A stretch of 64,000 nt of DNA from positions 1 through 64,000 of the forward strand of contig CACEZK010000005.1 in NCBI GenBank assembly GCA_902564025.1, written 5' to 3'. This stretch comes from an uncultured Pelagibacteraceae bacterium. GTDB taxonomy: Bacteria; Pseudomonadota; Alphaproteobacteria; Pelagibacterales; AG-422-B15. Shown here piece by piece: positions 26,256 through 34,130 of the stretch. The position numbers and the translations under genes were made by a program. The notes below the pieces were generated by a model. It saw only the letters and a program-made list of their open reading frames with translations. It ran no database searches and was not told where the DNA came from. Position 1 is the stretch's first letter. Every line of letters starts with the position of its first letter.

Positions 26256-28529
26256 ATGAAGCTTTTACCTGACTCTATTAAACTTTTCATAATCAATCGG
26301 TTGCTTGAGATAATTGGAATTACATCAATTTTAATTAGCTTGTTTATTCTAATATCAATAGCAAGCTATTCAAGTTTAGATCCAAGCATTTTCAATTTAA
26401 ACAATTATGAGGTCCAAAATATTGGGGGTTATATCGGAGCAAATATTTCTGAGGTGCTAATACAATTTTTTGGTTATAGCAGTATTCTTATTTGCTTTAT
26501 TTTAACTAGTTGGGCATACAAACTTTTTTTTTCTAAAAATTTAGAATTATTTGCATTAAATTTTTTGCTGTTACCGGTAACTGTTTATTTACTTGCACTT
26601 TTTTTTGAAACAATAAATTTGCCTGTATCAAATGGATTTTTTGCAACTCAATCTCTTATTTTAGTGAATGAAACAAATATAATGACTAGTAATTATTTAA
26701 ATTATTTATTCATTACATCGATTCTCATATTTTTTTTGTTCTCATTATATTTTACTATGGGGCTAAAATTAGATGAATGGATAAAGTTTTTTAAGATTTT
26801 ATGGAGTCTGATAAAAAAATTTTTTATATCTACAAGAAAATTTTTTTATCAGATAAAATCTCATTTTATAAAAGAACCTATTCAGAAAGTTCCTAGTGAT
26901 ACTGTTAATTATAAAAATCTTGAACCTAAAATTGACTTTGACTCAATTAAAAATAAACCGGTTACAGCCTATGAATCTAATCAAAACGATAAAGCAAAAG
27001 TAGATCAACAAGATGAAATCATATTTGAAGAAAATTCATACAGGGCTCCTGATATAAATTTTTTATCTAAGCCTGAACTTAACAAAGGAAGCATTATCGA
27101 TCAGGAAGAGCTTAACTTAAATGCAGAAAAGTTAAAAAACGTATTAACTGATTTTAAAATTGATGGTGAAATTATAAAAGTATCTCCCGGTCCAATAGTA
27201 ACTATGTACGAACTACAACCAGCACCAGGAGTTAAGGCCTCAAAAATAATATCTTTGTCAGACGACATTGCAAGAAATATGAGTGCTATGTCAGCTCGTG
27301 TTGCGATTATACCTGGAAAAAATGTTATCGGAATTGAGATACCTAACACAATCAAGAACCCAGTCTATTTAAGTGAGTTATTCAAGCATGAACAGTTTGT
27401 GAATAATGAGCAAAATTTAATTTTAGCTCTTGGGAAAGATATTAGTGGTTATGCTAAGTTTGCTAATTTAGAAAATATGCCTCACTTACTAATTGCTGGA
27501 ACGACAGGCTCAGGTAAATCAGTGGGCATTAATGTAATGATAACATCAATTCTATACAAACATTCTCCTGAGGACTGTAAGTTTATTTTGATTGACCCAA
27601 AAATGCTAGAACTCTCAGTGTATGAAGGTGTGCCACACCTTATAACGCCTGTGGTGACTGATCCAAAAAAAGCAATTGTTGCTCTTAAGTGGGTAGTAAG
27701 AGAAATGGAGTCACGGTATAAAAAAATGTCTTTATTGGGGGTAAGAAATATTGAAAACTATAATCAAAGAATAATTGAGGCAATAAATAAATCAGAGAAG
27801 ATTGTAAGATCTATACCTTCTGGAATAAACTCAGAAACGGGGCAACCAACAACCAAACAAGTAGAAATAGAAAATAAAAAAATGCCTTTCATTGTAGTTG
27901 TTGTAGATGAGATGGCTGACTTAATGATGGTTGCTGGAAAAGAAATTGAACACGCAATTCAAAGATTGTCTCAAATGGCAAGAGCAGCAGGTATTCATCT
28001 AATCATGGCGACGCAAAGACCAAGCGTTGATGTTATTACTGGAACAATTAAAGCTAACTTTCCAAGTAGGATTAGTTTTCAGGTCAGCTCTAAATTTGAT
28101 AGCCGTACTATTTTGGGTGATGAAGGCGCAGAGAGATTGTTGGGTAAGGGTGATATGTTAATGATGACTGCTGGAGGAGTTACAACACGAATACATGGTC
28201 CATTTATTTCAGACCTGGAAATAGAAAATATTGTCAAGTCGCTGCAAAAACAAGGTAATCCAGAATATGACGATGAAATACTAAAAGAAGAGGAAAGCGA
28301 AAATGATTATGGCATAATTTCTGAAGGTGATCATGATAGTTTATTTAAAGACTGTTTAGAAATAATTAAAAAAGAGGGAAAAGCATCAACAAGTCTTCTA
28401 CAGAGAAAATTGCAAATTGGGTACAATCGTGCAGCAAGAATAATGGACCAACTTGAGGAAGATGGATACATAAGTGCTGCGAATCATGTTGGTAAAAGAG
28501 AAATTAATTTTGATAAGTTTAGTTCCTAA
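26256..28529 (+). CDS. ftsK: DNA translocase FtsK
   Basis: Pumps DNA at the division septum and activates XerCD at dif. The 757-aa protein has an N-terminal four-helix membrane domain (about residues 15-170), a short linker instead of the long one seen in E. coli, a RecA-like motor with Walker A GTTGSGKSVG near residue 414 and Walker B VVVVDEMADLMM near 548, and a C-terminal winged-helix gamma domain (SLLQRKLQIGYNRAARIMDQLEEDGYI; KOPS reading). It overlaps lolA by one base (TAATG), a conserved alphaproteobacterial order. Confidence 0.96.
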   Translation: MKLLPDSIKLFIINRLLEIIGITSILISLFILISIASYSSLDPSIFNLNNYEVQNIGGYIGANISEVLIQFFGYSSILICFILTSWAYKLFFSKNLELFALNFLLLPVTVYLLALFFETINLPVSNGFFATQSLILVNETNIMTSNYLNYLFITSILIFFLFSLYFTMGLKLDEWIKFFKILWSLIKKFFISTRKFFYQIKSHFIKEPIQKVPSDTVNYKNLEPKIDFDSIKNKPVTAYESNQNDKAKVDQQDEIIFEENSYRAPDINFLSKPELNKGSIIDQEELNLNAEKLKNVLTDFKIDGEIIKVSPGPIVTMYELQPAPGVKASKIISLSDDIARNMSAMSARVAIIPGKNVIGIEIPNTIKNPVYLSELFKHEQFVNNEQNLILALGKDISGYAKFANLENMPHLLIAGTTGSGKSVGINVMITSILYKHSPEDCKFILIDPKMLELSVYEGVPHLITPVVTDPKKAIVALKWVVREMESRYKKMSLLGVRNIENYNQRIIEAINKSEKIVRSIPSGINSETGQPTTKQVEIENKKMPFIVVVVDEMADLMMVAGKEIEHAIQRLSQMARAAGIHLIMATQRPSVDVITGTIKANFPSRISFQVSSKFDSRTILGDEGAERLLGKGDMLMMTAGGVTTRIHGPFISDLEIENIVKSLQKQGNPEYDDEILKEEESENDYGIISEGDHDSLFKDCLEIIKKEGKASTSLLQRKLQIGYNRAARIMDQLEEDGYISAANHVGKREINFDKFSS

Positions 28530-29098
28530 TGAAAAAAATTCTTTCAGGACTCATTATAGGTTTTTTTTTTATTAATAATTCTCTATCAAGTGATGTTATT
28601 TCACAAATTGAGGTGAATTGGAATGAGATTAAGTCAATGTCAGGTGAATTTGAACAAGTTGATCCGGATGAAGTTATATCTAGTGGAGCTTTTTATTTTC
28701 TTAAACCCTTTCAATCTAAGTTTGTATATGAAAACAGTAATGAAGATATAATAACCAATAAAGGCTTAATGATAATTGTAGACAAAGAAGGATTTAAGAT
28801 TGAAAGCTATGCTATAGGCAATAATATTTTAAAAAAACTTTTATCAAATGAAATAAAGATAGAGAATGAATTTGATATTATTGCTCTTACTGATGAAAAT
28901 GAATCGTATAAATTATTTCTAAAACTTAAAAATGATAAATCTGATAATCGCATTCAACTTACGTTTGATCAAATTTCACTAGATTTGAAAAAGTGGGAAA
29001 TTTTTGACGAATTTGGCAACAAAACTGTTTTTAAGTTTACAAAGATCAAAAAAAATATATCTATAAGCCAAAATTTATTCGTGGTCAGATATAATTAA
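28529..29098 (+). CDS. lolA: Outer-membrane lipoprotein carrier protein LolA-like
   Basis: Periplasmic chaperone that shuttles lipoproteins from LolCDE to the outer membrane. The 189-aa protein has a signal peptide (MKKILSGLIIGFFFINNSLS) and the LolA pattern IEVNWNEIKSMSGEFEQVDP...SGAFYFLKPFQSKFVYE (quoted in part). Divergent in sequence, but its place directly after ftsK is the usual alphaproteobacterial position. Interaction with lipoproteins such as LptE and the DUF3576 protein in this window is expected. Confidence 0.85.
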   Translation: MKKILSGLIIGFFFINNSLSSDVISQIEVNWNEIKSMSGEFEQVDPDEVISSGAFYFLKPFQSKFVYENSNEDIITNKGLMIIVDKEGFKIESYAIGNNILKKLLSNEIKIENEFDIIALTDENESYKLFLKLKNDKSDNRIQLTFDQISLDLKKWEIFDEFGNKTVFKFTKIKKNISISQNLFVVRYN

Positions 29099-29132
29099 AC
29101 CACAGGCAGGTTATAAAAGTATTTCTATTAAA

Positions 29133-30491
29133 ATGACGGTCAGTTCAAGTAAGGAACTTAAGCAGTGGCTTGAGTCTAATAAAATATCTGAAGTTGAGTG
29201 TATCTTTCCTGATATGGCTGGGTCCTCAAAGGGAAAAATTTTGCCAGTACAAAGATTTATAAAATCTGTGGAAGATCAAAGTCTAAAACTCGCTGACTCA
29301 GTATTTGGTCAGACTGTCTCCGGAAAATGGGTATATGAAAGCGAAGTTATAGATTATGTTGAGGAAGATTTATTTATGTCTCCAGACTTTTCAACATTAA
29401 GAAAAATTCCCTGGAATAAAGAACCGACTGCACAAATTATCTGTGATTTAAAGCATGGGAGTAATGAGCCTTCAAAAATTGCTCCAAGGCAAGTATTGAG
29501 TAACATTATTGAACTATTGAAAGAGGAAAATCTAAAAGCTGTCGTTGCTCCGGAGTTGGAGTTTTACCTATGTGAACAAAACCTTGATCCTGACCTGCCC
29601 TTGAAGACACCAGTTGGTAAATCGGGCCGAAGAGAAACAGGTAGCCGAGTTTTTGGGATTGATGCAGTAAATGAGTTTGATGAATTAACGGATGATATTT
29701 ATGACTATTGTGAAATTATGGAGATCGGTGTTGATACACTTGTCCACGAGTCAGGACCATCTCAAATAGAGATTAATTTAAATCATGGTGACCCCCTTGC
29801 TTTAGCCGACCAAGCTTTCATGTTCAAAAGAGCGGTAAGACAGGTTGCTCTTAAACATGGTATACACGCAACCTTTATGGCAAAGCCATACCAAGGTCAA
29901 CCAGGGAGTTCGATGCATATTCACCAAAATTTAGTATCAACAAAGTCAAGTAAAAATCTCTTTAGTGATCCGGATGGCAATAATTCAAAAGAGTTCTTTA
30001 GCTATATTGGAGGACTTCAAACATATTTACCAGACGCGATGCTTTTATTTGCACCGTATGTAAATTCATATAGGCGTTTTGTTATTGATGCTTCCGCGCC
30101 AATAAATACACATTGGGGTATTGAAAATAGAACTGTTGCTTTCAGAGTACCTACCTCTTCACCTGACTCGAGAAGAATTGAAAATAGAATACCAGGTGCA
30201 GATACGAATCCATATTTGGCTATAGCAGCATCTCTTGCTTGCGGTTATCTTGGCTTGAGAGAAAAATCTGAACCTGAAAAACCAATTACTGGTGATGCAT
30301 TTGAAAGAAGACATAATATTCCCAAATACCTGCCTGACGCTCTAAAAAGACTAAAGGTAAGTAATGAACTATCTGAAACTTTAGGAAAAGAATTTGTGAC
30401 ACTTTTTACTGAGGTCAAACAAACTGAACATGATGCATATCAAAATGTAATTAGTGCTTGGGAAAGAGAGCACCTTTTATTAAACGTCTAG
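29133..30491 (+). CDS. Glutamine synthetase-family ligase (gamma-glutamylpolyamine synthetase-like)
   Basis: A 452-aa GS-like enzyme resembling PuuA and related class-III ligases rather than nitrogen-assimilating GlnA. Signatures: VECIFPDMAGSSKGKILP at the N terminus, PELEFYL (metal Glu), ESGPSQIEINL, ATFMAKPYQGQPGSSMHIHQNL (ATP/His), VNSYRRF and ENRTVAFRVP. The DMAGSSKGK start and absence of an adenylylation motif fit polyamine or amine gamma-glutamylation. There are no other puu genes adjacent, so the amine substrate is undetermined. Confidence 0.85.
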   Translation: MTVSSSKELKQWLESNKISEVECIFPDMAGSSKGKILPVQRFIKSVEDQSLKLADSVFGQTVSGKWVYESEVIDYVEEDLFMSPDFSTLRKIPWNKEPTAQIICDLKHGSNEPSKIAPRQVLSNIIELLKEENLKAVVAPELEFYLCEQNLDPDLPLKTPVGKSGRRETGSRVFGIDAVNEFDELTDDIYDYCEIMEIGVDTLVHESGPSQIEINLNHGDPLALADQAFMFKRAVRQVALKHGIHATFMAKPYQGQPGSSMHIHQNLVSTKSSKNLFSDPDGNNSKEFFSYIGGLQTYLPDAMLLFAPYVNSYRRFVIDASAPINTHWGIENRTVAFRVPTSSPDSRRIENRIPGADTNPYLAIAASLACGYLGLREKSEPEKPITGDAFERRHNIPKYLPDALKRLKVSNELSETLGKEFVTLFTEVKQTEHDAYQNVISAWEREHLLLNV

Positions 30492-30492
30492 T

Positions 30493-31152
30493 TTAAAGAA
30501 TTTCTTTTTTTAAAAAATAGCCTTTGTTATCTGTAAAAATAATTAGATCTTTGAGATAAAGTTTTTTTTCAATTTTCTTTCTTAATGAATATATGTGTGT
30601 CTCAAGAGTGTGCGTATCTATATCTTCATTATAACTCCAAACCTGTTTTAATAGATTTTTTTTTGTAATATAAATACCATTATTGTTATATAGACACATA
30701 AATATCTGCGACTCCTTTTCAGTAAATCTTATATGAAGATCATCGTTGTATAGTGTTCGCATGACTGGATCATAAATAAAATTTTTAAATTTAAGTCTTC
30801 TTGCAGTTTGCGAAGCAATTTGCTGCAATCTATGAGATACACCTAAAAACATTTCATTTAACTTAAGCGGTGTATTAAACATAATCATTTCACCAGCGTA
30901 TTTTTCAATTTTTGCTTTTTTGATATTTGAATTTATTAAAAATATTACTTTAAATTCTAAAATTAATTGCAAATTATCTATTACAAATTCGTCATCAGTA
31001 ACCAAAAAAAATTTTTCATTTTTCTGTAAATCTTTTTTTTCTTTGATTTGTAATTCAAAGTCTGCAAAATTATGACTGTATTCAACAATTTCTTTTATAA
31101 TGGAATGTAATTTTACGTTGCCTAGAGTAATTGGGATTATTCTTTTTTCCAT
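30493..31152 (-). CDS. OmpR/PhoB-type winged-helix regulator with degenerate receiver domain
   Basis: A 219-aa protein. Residues about 125-217 form a Trans_reg_C winged helix: FIYDPVMRTLYNDDLHIRFTEKESQIFMCL, KKNLLKQVWSYNEDIDTHTLETHIYSLRKKI. The N-terminal ~115 residues keep receiver-like spacing but show no convincing phosphoacceptor Asp within a strand (VTDDEFVIDN is the nearest), so it is probably phosphorylation-independent. No sensor kinase is nearby. It diverges from an L,D-transpeptidase gene across only 25 bp, suggesting it controls that gene and itself. Confidence 0.8.
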   Translation of the reverse strand: MEKRIIPITLGNVKLHSIIKEIVEYSHNFADFELQIKEKKDLQKNEKFFLVTDDEFVIDNLQLILEFKVIFLINSNIKKAKIEKYAGEMIMFNTPLKLNEMFLGVSHRLQQIASQTARRLKFKNFIYDPVMRTLYNDDLHIRFTEKESQIFMCLYNNNGIYITKKNLLKQVWSYNEDIDTHTLETHIYSLRKKIEKKLYLKDLIIFTDNKGYFLKKEIL

Positions 31153-31154
31153 TA

Positions 31155-31175
31155 TATAGATGACTATAATATAGT
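31155..31175. promoter_or_regulatory. Overlapping divergent promoter region with TATAG-N4-CTATA repeat
   Basis: The 25-bp gap between the regulator (minus) and L,D-transpeptidase (plus) start codons contains TATAG-atga-CTATA and a TATAAT-like hexamer on the plus strand. No space remains for two separate promoters with leaders, so -35 regions must lie inside the opposite genes. An autoregulatory operator is plausible but unproven. Confidence 0.35.
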
Positions 31176-31177
31176 TT

Positions 31178-31672
31178 ATGAAATTATTGGTACATAATAA
31201 TTGTCTACACTCAGATCTAGGTCAGTATTTTTGTGCAATCGGCCATCAAGGCTTAACATATAATAAAATCGAAGGTGACCATAAAACACCTGTTGGAGAA
31301 TTTACATTTAAAAAAATTTACTATAGAGCAGACAAATTAGGAACTATGGTATTCAATTTACCATCTGCCATTATATCAGAAAATGATGGATGGTGTGATG
31401 ATCCAAAAAGTAAATTTTACAATCAATTTATTCAATTTCCTTTTAATTCAAGTGCAGAAAAGTTATACAGAGATGATGATCTATACGACCTGATCTGCGT
31501 GATTAATCATAATACTGACCCGATAATACCTGGAAAGGGCAGTGCAATATTTTTACATGTTTGCAATTCGAATTTTGAGGGAACAGAGGGATGTTTAGCT
31601 ATAGAGAAAAAAAACATTATTCAATTAGCAAAAGTAATAGACAAAAAAACAAAGTTAATTATAAAACTTTAA
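31178..31672 (+). CDS. L,D-transpeptidase (YkuD) family protein
   Basis: A 164-aa YkuD-domain protein. The catalytic cluster is FLHVCNSNFEGTEGCLAI: His in the HV motif and the nucleophile Cys in EGCLAI. Other family features are GDHKTPVGEFTFKKIYYRAD and WCDDPKSKFYN. There is no obvious signal peptide, as in many alphaproteobacterial DUF-type YkuD proteins of this length. L,D-transpeptidases cross-link peptidoglycan or attach proteins to it. It shares its stop palindrome with convergent yggS. Confidence 0.85.
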   Translation: MKLLVHNNCLHSDLGQYFCAIGHQGLTYNKIEGDHKTPVGEFTFKKIYYRADKLGTMVFNLPSAIISENDGWCDDPKSKFYNQFIQFPFNSSAEKLYRDDDLYDLICVINHNTDPIIPGKGSAIFLHVCNSNFEGTEGCLAIEKKNIIQLAKVIDKKTKLIIKL

Positions 31673-32322
31673 TTTCTCTCACCAAATATATGTGTACCAA
31701 TTCGTATGTGAGTGGCCCCACATTCTAATGCGATCTGGTAATCTCCTGACATGCCCATACTAAGTTGACTGAGATTAAAATTTTTTCCTAAATCCCGTAG
31801 CTTTAGAAAGTGATGTCGTGGATCCTGGTCGATTGGAGGTAAACACATCAAGCCAATAATATCCAAACTATAGTTTGACATGCATTTTTCAATAAACCTT
31901 TCAGCGTCACGAAGCAATACGCCTGACTTTTGAGACTCATTGCCTGTATTAATTTGAATAAAGTATTTTCTTGGGAGGTTTTTTTCTTTTTCGATTTCAG
32001 AAAATAATTTCACTATTTTCATTCTATCAATTGAGTGAATCACATTACAGTTTTGATGAATTGACACAACTTTTCTACTCTGAATGCTTCCGATAAAATG
32101 AAGAATAATGTTTTTATTATCCTTTTTGAGACTCGGCCACTTTCGTTCAATTTCCTGAATTTGATTTTCACCAAATGATAAATGACCGTCGTTAATAACG
32201 TGTTTTATATCTGCAGCAGCCTTCTTCTTACTAACAGCAATTAATTCAATATCTTCTATTTTTCTGTTAGCATGTTGCGCAGATTTTTTTAACGCATGTA
32301 AAAAATCTTTGTATCTATTCAT
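31669..32322 (-). CDS. yggS: PLP homeostasis protein (YggS/PLPBP family)
   Basis: A 217-aa PLP-binding TIM-barrel protein that buffers pyridoxal phosphate. The PLP Lys lies in ELIAVSKKKAAADI; FGENQIQEIERKW, LHFIGSIQSRK, INTGNESQKSG and LSMGMSGDYQIALECGATHIRIG are all present. The start ATG 32322 is fixed by homology, yet only three bases separate it from the T-tract of the porin terminator, so no ribosome-binding site exists. It must be read by read-through or as a leaderless message. Confidence 0.95.
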   Translation of the reverse strand: MNRYKDFLHALKKSAQHANRKIEDIELIAVSKKKAAADIKHVINDGHLSFGENQIQEIERKWPSLKKDNKNIILHFIGSIQSRKVVSIHQNCNVIHSIDRMKIVKLFSEIEKEKNLPRKYFIQINTGNESQKSGVLLRDAERFIEKCMSNYSLDIIGLMCLPPIDQDPRHHFLKLRDLGKNFNLSQLSMGMSGDYQIALECGATHIRIGTHIFGERN

Positions 32323-32325
32323 AAA

Positions 32326-32357
32326 AAAATGCCCTACATGTGAATGTAGGGCATTTT
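32326..32357 (-). terminator. Strong rho-independent terminator of the porin gene
   Basis: A perfect 14-bp stem (AAAATGCCCTACAT at 32326-32339 with ATGTAGGGCATTTT at 32344-32357) with a 4-nt loop. On the minus strand it is followed by an uninterrupted T run, 27 nt after the porin stop. It is the best intrinsic terminator in the window and directly abuts the yggS start codon. Confidence 0.95.
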
Positions 32358-32383
32358 AAATCAAAAAACTAATAATTAGATGA

Positions 32384-33340
32384 TTAGAATCCAACTACAT
32401 AGTTAAAGACCCACTTGTCAGTGTCATTAGCTGATCCACCAGCTTCATCTGTTTCAAGATAATCAACACCGAAAGAAGCGGCGCCCATTCCTTTATTAAC
32501 AGATACTCTCATGTAATCAGTATCAGTAGTGAAGTCTCTGTCAGCAAATTGAACACCAACGTCCATCCCTGCTACAGATGTACCAACACCCATGTGAGTT
32601 TCTTCTGATCCGTCGTCTGAGTCATACACTGCATAACCTAAGTTTAGGCCAGCAATTGAATAACCAACAGTTAAGAAGTTTGGATCCTTATCAGCAGTAG
32701 AGCCTGCGTAATCAATTTGAGATACACCAGCTTTGATTGTTGCACCCATGATTGAAGTACTAGCAGCATATGACATTGTAGCGTCATAACCCTCAGTAGC
32801 TGCACTACCAACAGTTAATGGATTTGTTGTAGCGTCACCAGCAACAGCTGCAACACTATCAGCTTCCATACCTCTAGTAACTTTAAATGATACTCCACCT
32901 ACTGAGTTTGAGTACGCAATTGAGTTACCAGATACGCCGTCACCATCGTCATAGACACCAGCTCCGCCGCCTTTACCACTAAATGCTACGTTCCAGCAAT
33001 TTACTAGTGAAAAACATGCAGGGTTTGAGTCCATGCTATCTACAGCAGAGTCTTGGCCGATACCTAGACCGATTGTACCCATACCAGTGTCAAAGTTAAC
33101 ATCAGTTTTGATGCCAGTAGCAGTGATAGACATTGTAAGACCAACGCCCATACCGTTATCCATAGAGTCGCTGTATGAAACGTAAACAGAGTTTGTAGAG
33201 AACGTTGATGCTAATCCACCACCGTCGTTGTCTGTCAACGTACCAGCGAAATAACCGCTAATTGACATTTCAGCTTGTGCTGCGCCAGCAGCCATAACTG
33301 AAGCCAAAGCAGTTGCTCCGATTAATTTTGATCTATTCAT
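32384..33340 (-). CDS. Porin (alphaproteobacterial general porin)
   Basis: A 318-aa outer-membrane barrel. The signal peptide runs from MNRSKLIGATALASVMAAGA to AQA-EMSISGYFAGTL, and the mature protein is made of alternating Gly/Ser/Asp-rich strands ending in the aromatic KWVFNYVVGF typical of BAM substrates. A Cys pair (PACFSLVNC) is unusual. ATG 33340 is chosen: AAAGGA lies 6 nt upstream and the signal peptide starts there; the frame is open to 33370. GC is higher than in neighbouring genes, in line with high expression. It forms a single-gene unit with a strong terminator. Confidence 0.92.
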   Translation of the reverse strand: MNRSKLIGATALASVMAAGAAQAEMSISGYFAGTLTDNDGGGLASTFSTNSVYVSYSDSMDNGMGVGLTMSITATGIKTDVNFDTGMGTIGLGIGQDSAVDSMDSNPACFSLVNCWNVAFSGKGGGAGVYDDGDGVSGNSIAYSNSVGGVSFKVTRGMEADSVAAVAGDATTNPLTVGSAATEGYDATMSYAASTSIMGATIKAGVSQIDYAGSTADKDPNFLTVGYSIAGLNLGYAVYDSDDGSEETHMGVGTSVAGMDVGVQFADRDFTTDTDYMRVSVNKGMGAASFGVDYLETDEAGGSANDTDKWVFNYVVGF

Positions 33341-33370
33341 AATAATTCCTTTCATATGATAATTGATCAT

Positions 33371-33384
33371 AGTTAAATTTAACT
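33371..33384. promoter_or_regulatory. Perfect 14-bp palindrome upstream of the porin
   Basis: AGTTAAATTTAACT reads the same on both strands and lies 31-44 nt before the porin ATG, within the likely core promoter or 5' leader. It could be an operator. AT-richness makes chance possible, but a perfect 14-mer palindrome is still uncommon. Confidence 0.35.
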
Positions 33385-33429
33385 GAATAACCTTTTATCA
33401 AAAATCATCGCCTTTATTAACGGTATTTT

Positions 33430-33469
33430 CATAAATATCACATTTTTATCTTAGCATGTGATATTTATG
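33430..33469. promoter_or_regulatory. Perfect 14-bp inverted repeat between porin and DUF3576
   Basis: CATAAATATCACAT (33430-33443) and ATGTGATATTTATG (33456-33469) are perfectly complementary with a 12-nt spacer, 90-129 nt before the porin ATG and 104-143 nt before the divergent lipoprotein ATG. Its core TCACA-N14-TGTGA matches that upstream of DUF1302. No T-tract follows, so it is not a terminator. The rest of the 232-bp gap 33341-33572 holds promoters and the palindrome 33371-33384. Confidence 0.55.
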
Positions 33470-33572
33470 CAACAATTAGATTTTGTTGAAAAAATAAGAA
33501 AAATGGATTAATTCAGACTTTTAAATTAAAAAGTGTGTATAATTAAAAATACTTGAAATTCCAGCTCGAATT

Positions 33573-34112
33573 ATGAAAAAAATCCTGATTTTACCCATCT
33601 TAATCACTATTCTCATCTCATGTGCGCAAGTGAAAAGCTTACAAGACGATCCGGAAACCTATGACTCTGAAAAACAAAGGGTGCTAACTGAAAAAGCTAA
33701 AGATAAAGATTTGAACCTACCAACGGGCAGTTCAATACTTGATGGTAACTCTGGATTTACCTTAGGTGGCGTTTTAGGCTTAGATTCAACTAGTGGCCTT
33801 CAAGTAAATTCAATTACTTTCAGTGTAGCTCTCGACAAAGTGAGTTTTATGCCTTTAATTTCTGTTGACTCAGCTGCAGGTATAATTGTAACAGATTGGT
33901 ATAGTTTAGATGATGGGCAAAACAGATTAAAGATTAATATTCGTGTAGTTGACCAAGAAATGACTGATGAAAGTTTGTCTGTAACTTTATTCACCCAATC
34001 CTTGGATGGGAATAGGTGGGTTGATCAAGGAATTAATTTGGACCAAAGTCTAAAAATTAAAGAAAGTATCTTAACTTCAGCAAGATCATTAAAAATCGCA
34101 TCAGAACTCTAA
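33573..34112 (+). CDS. DUF3576 outer-membrane lipoprotein
   Basis: A 179-aa predicted lipoprotein: MKKILILPILITILISCAQ gives a clean lipobox (LISC, Cys17). The mature part begins with a charged linker, then GSSILDGNSGFTLGGVLG, VDSAAGIIVTDWYS and a C-terminal helix LTSARSLKIASEL, matching the alphaproteobacterial DUF3576 family. It precedes leuS by 18 bp, as in many alphaproteobacteria; the function is unknown but linkage to lptE suggests envelope assembly. Confidence 0.88.
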   Translation: MKKILILPILITILISCAQVKSLQDDPETYDSEKQRVLTEKAKDKDLNLPTGSSILDGNSGFTLGGVLGLDSTSGLQVNSITFSVALDKVSFMPLISVDSAAGIIVTDWYSLDDGQNRLKINIRVVDQEMTDESLSVTLFTQSLDGNRWVDQGINLDQSLKIKESILTSARSLKIASEL

Positions 34113-34130
34113 GTACTTGATGATTTATTG

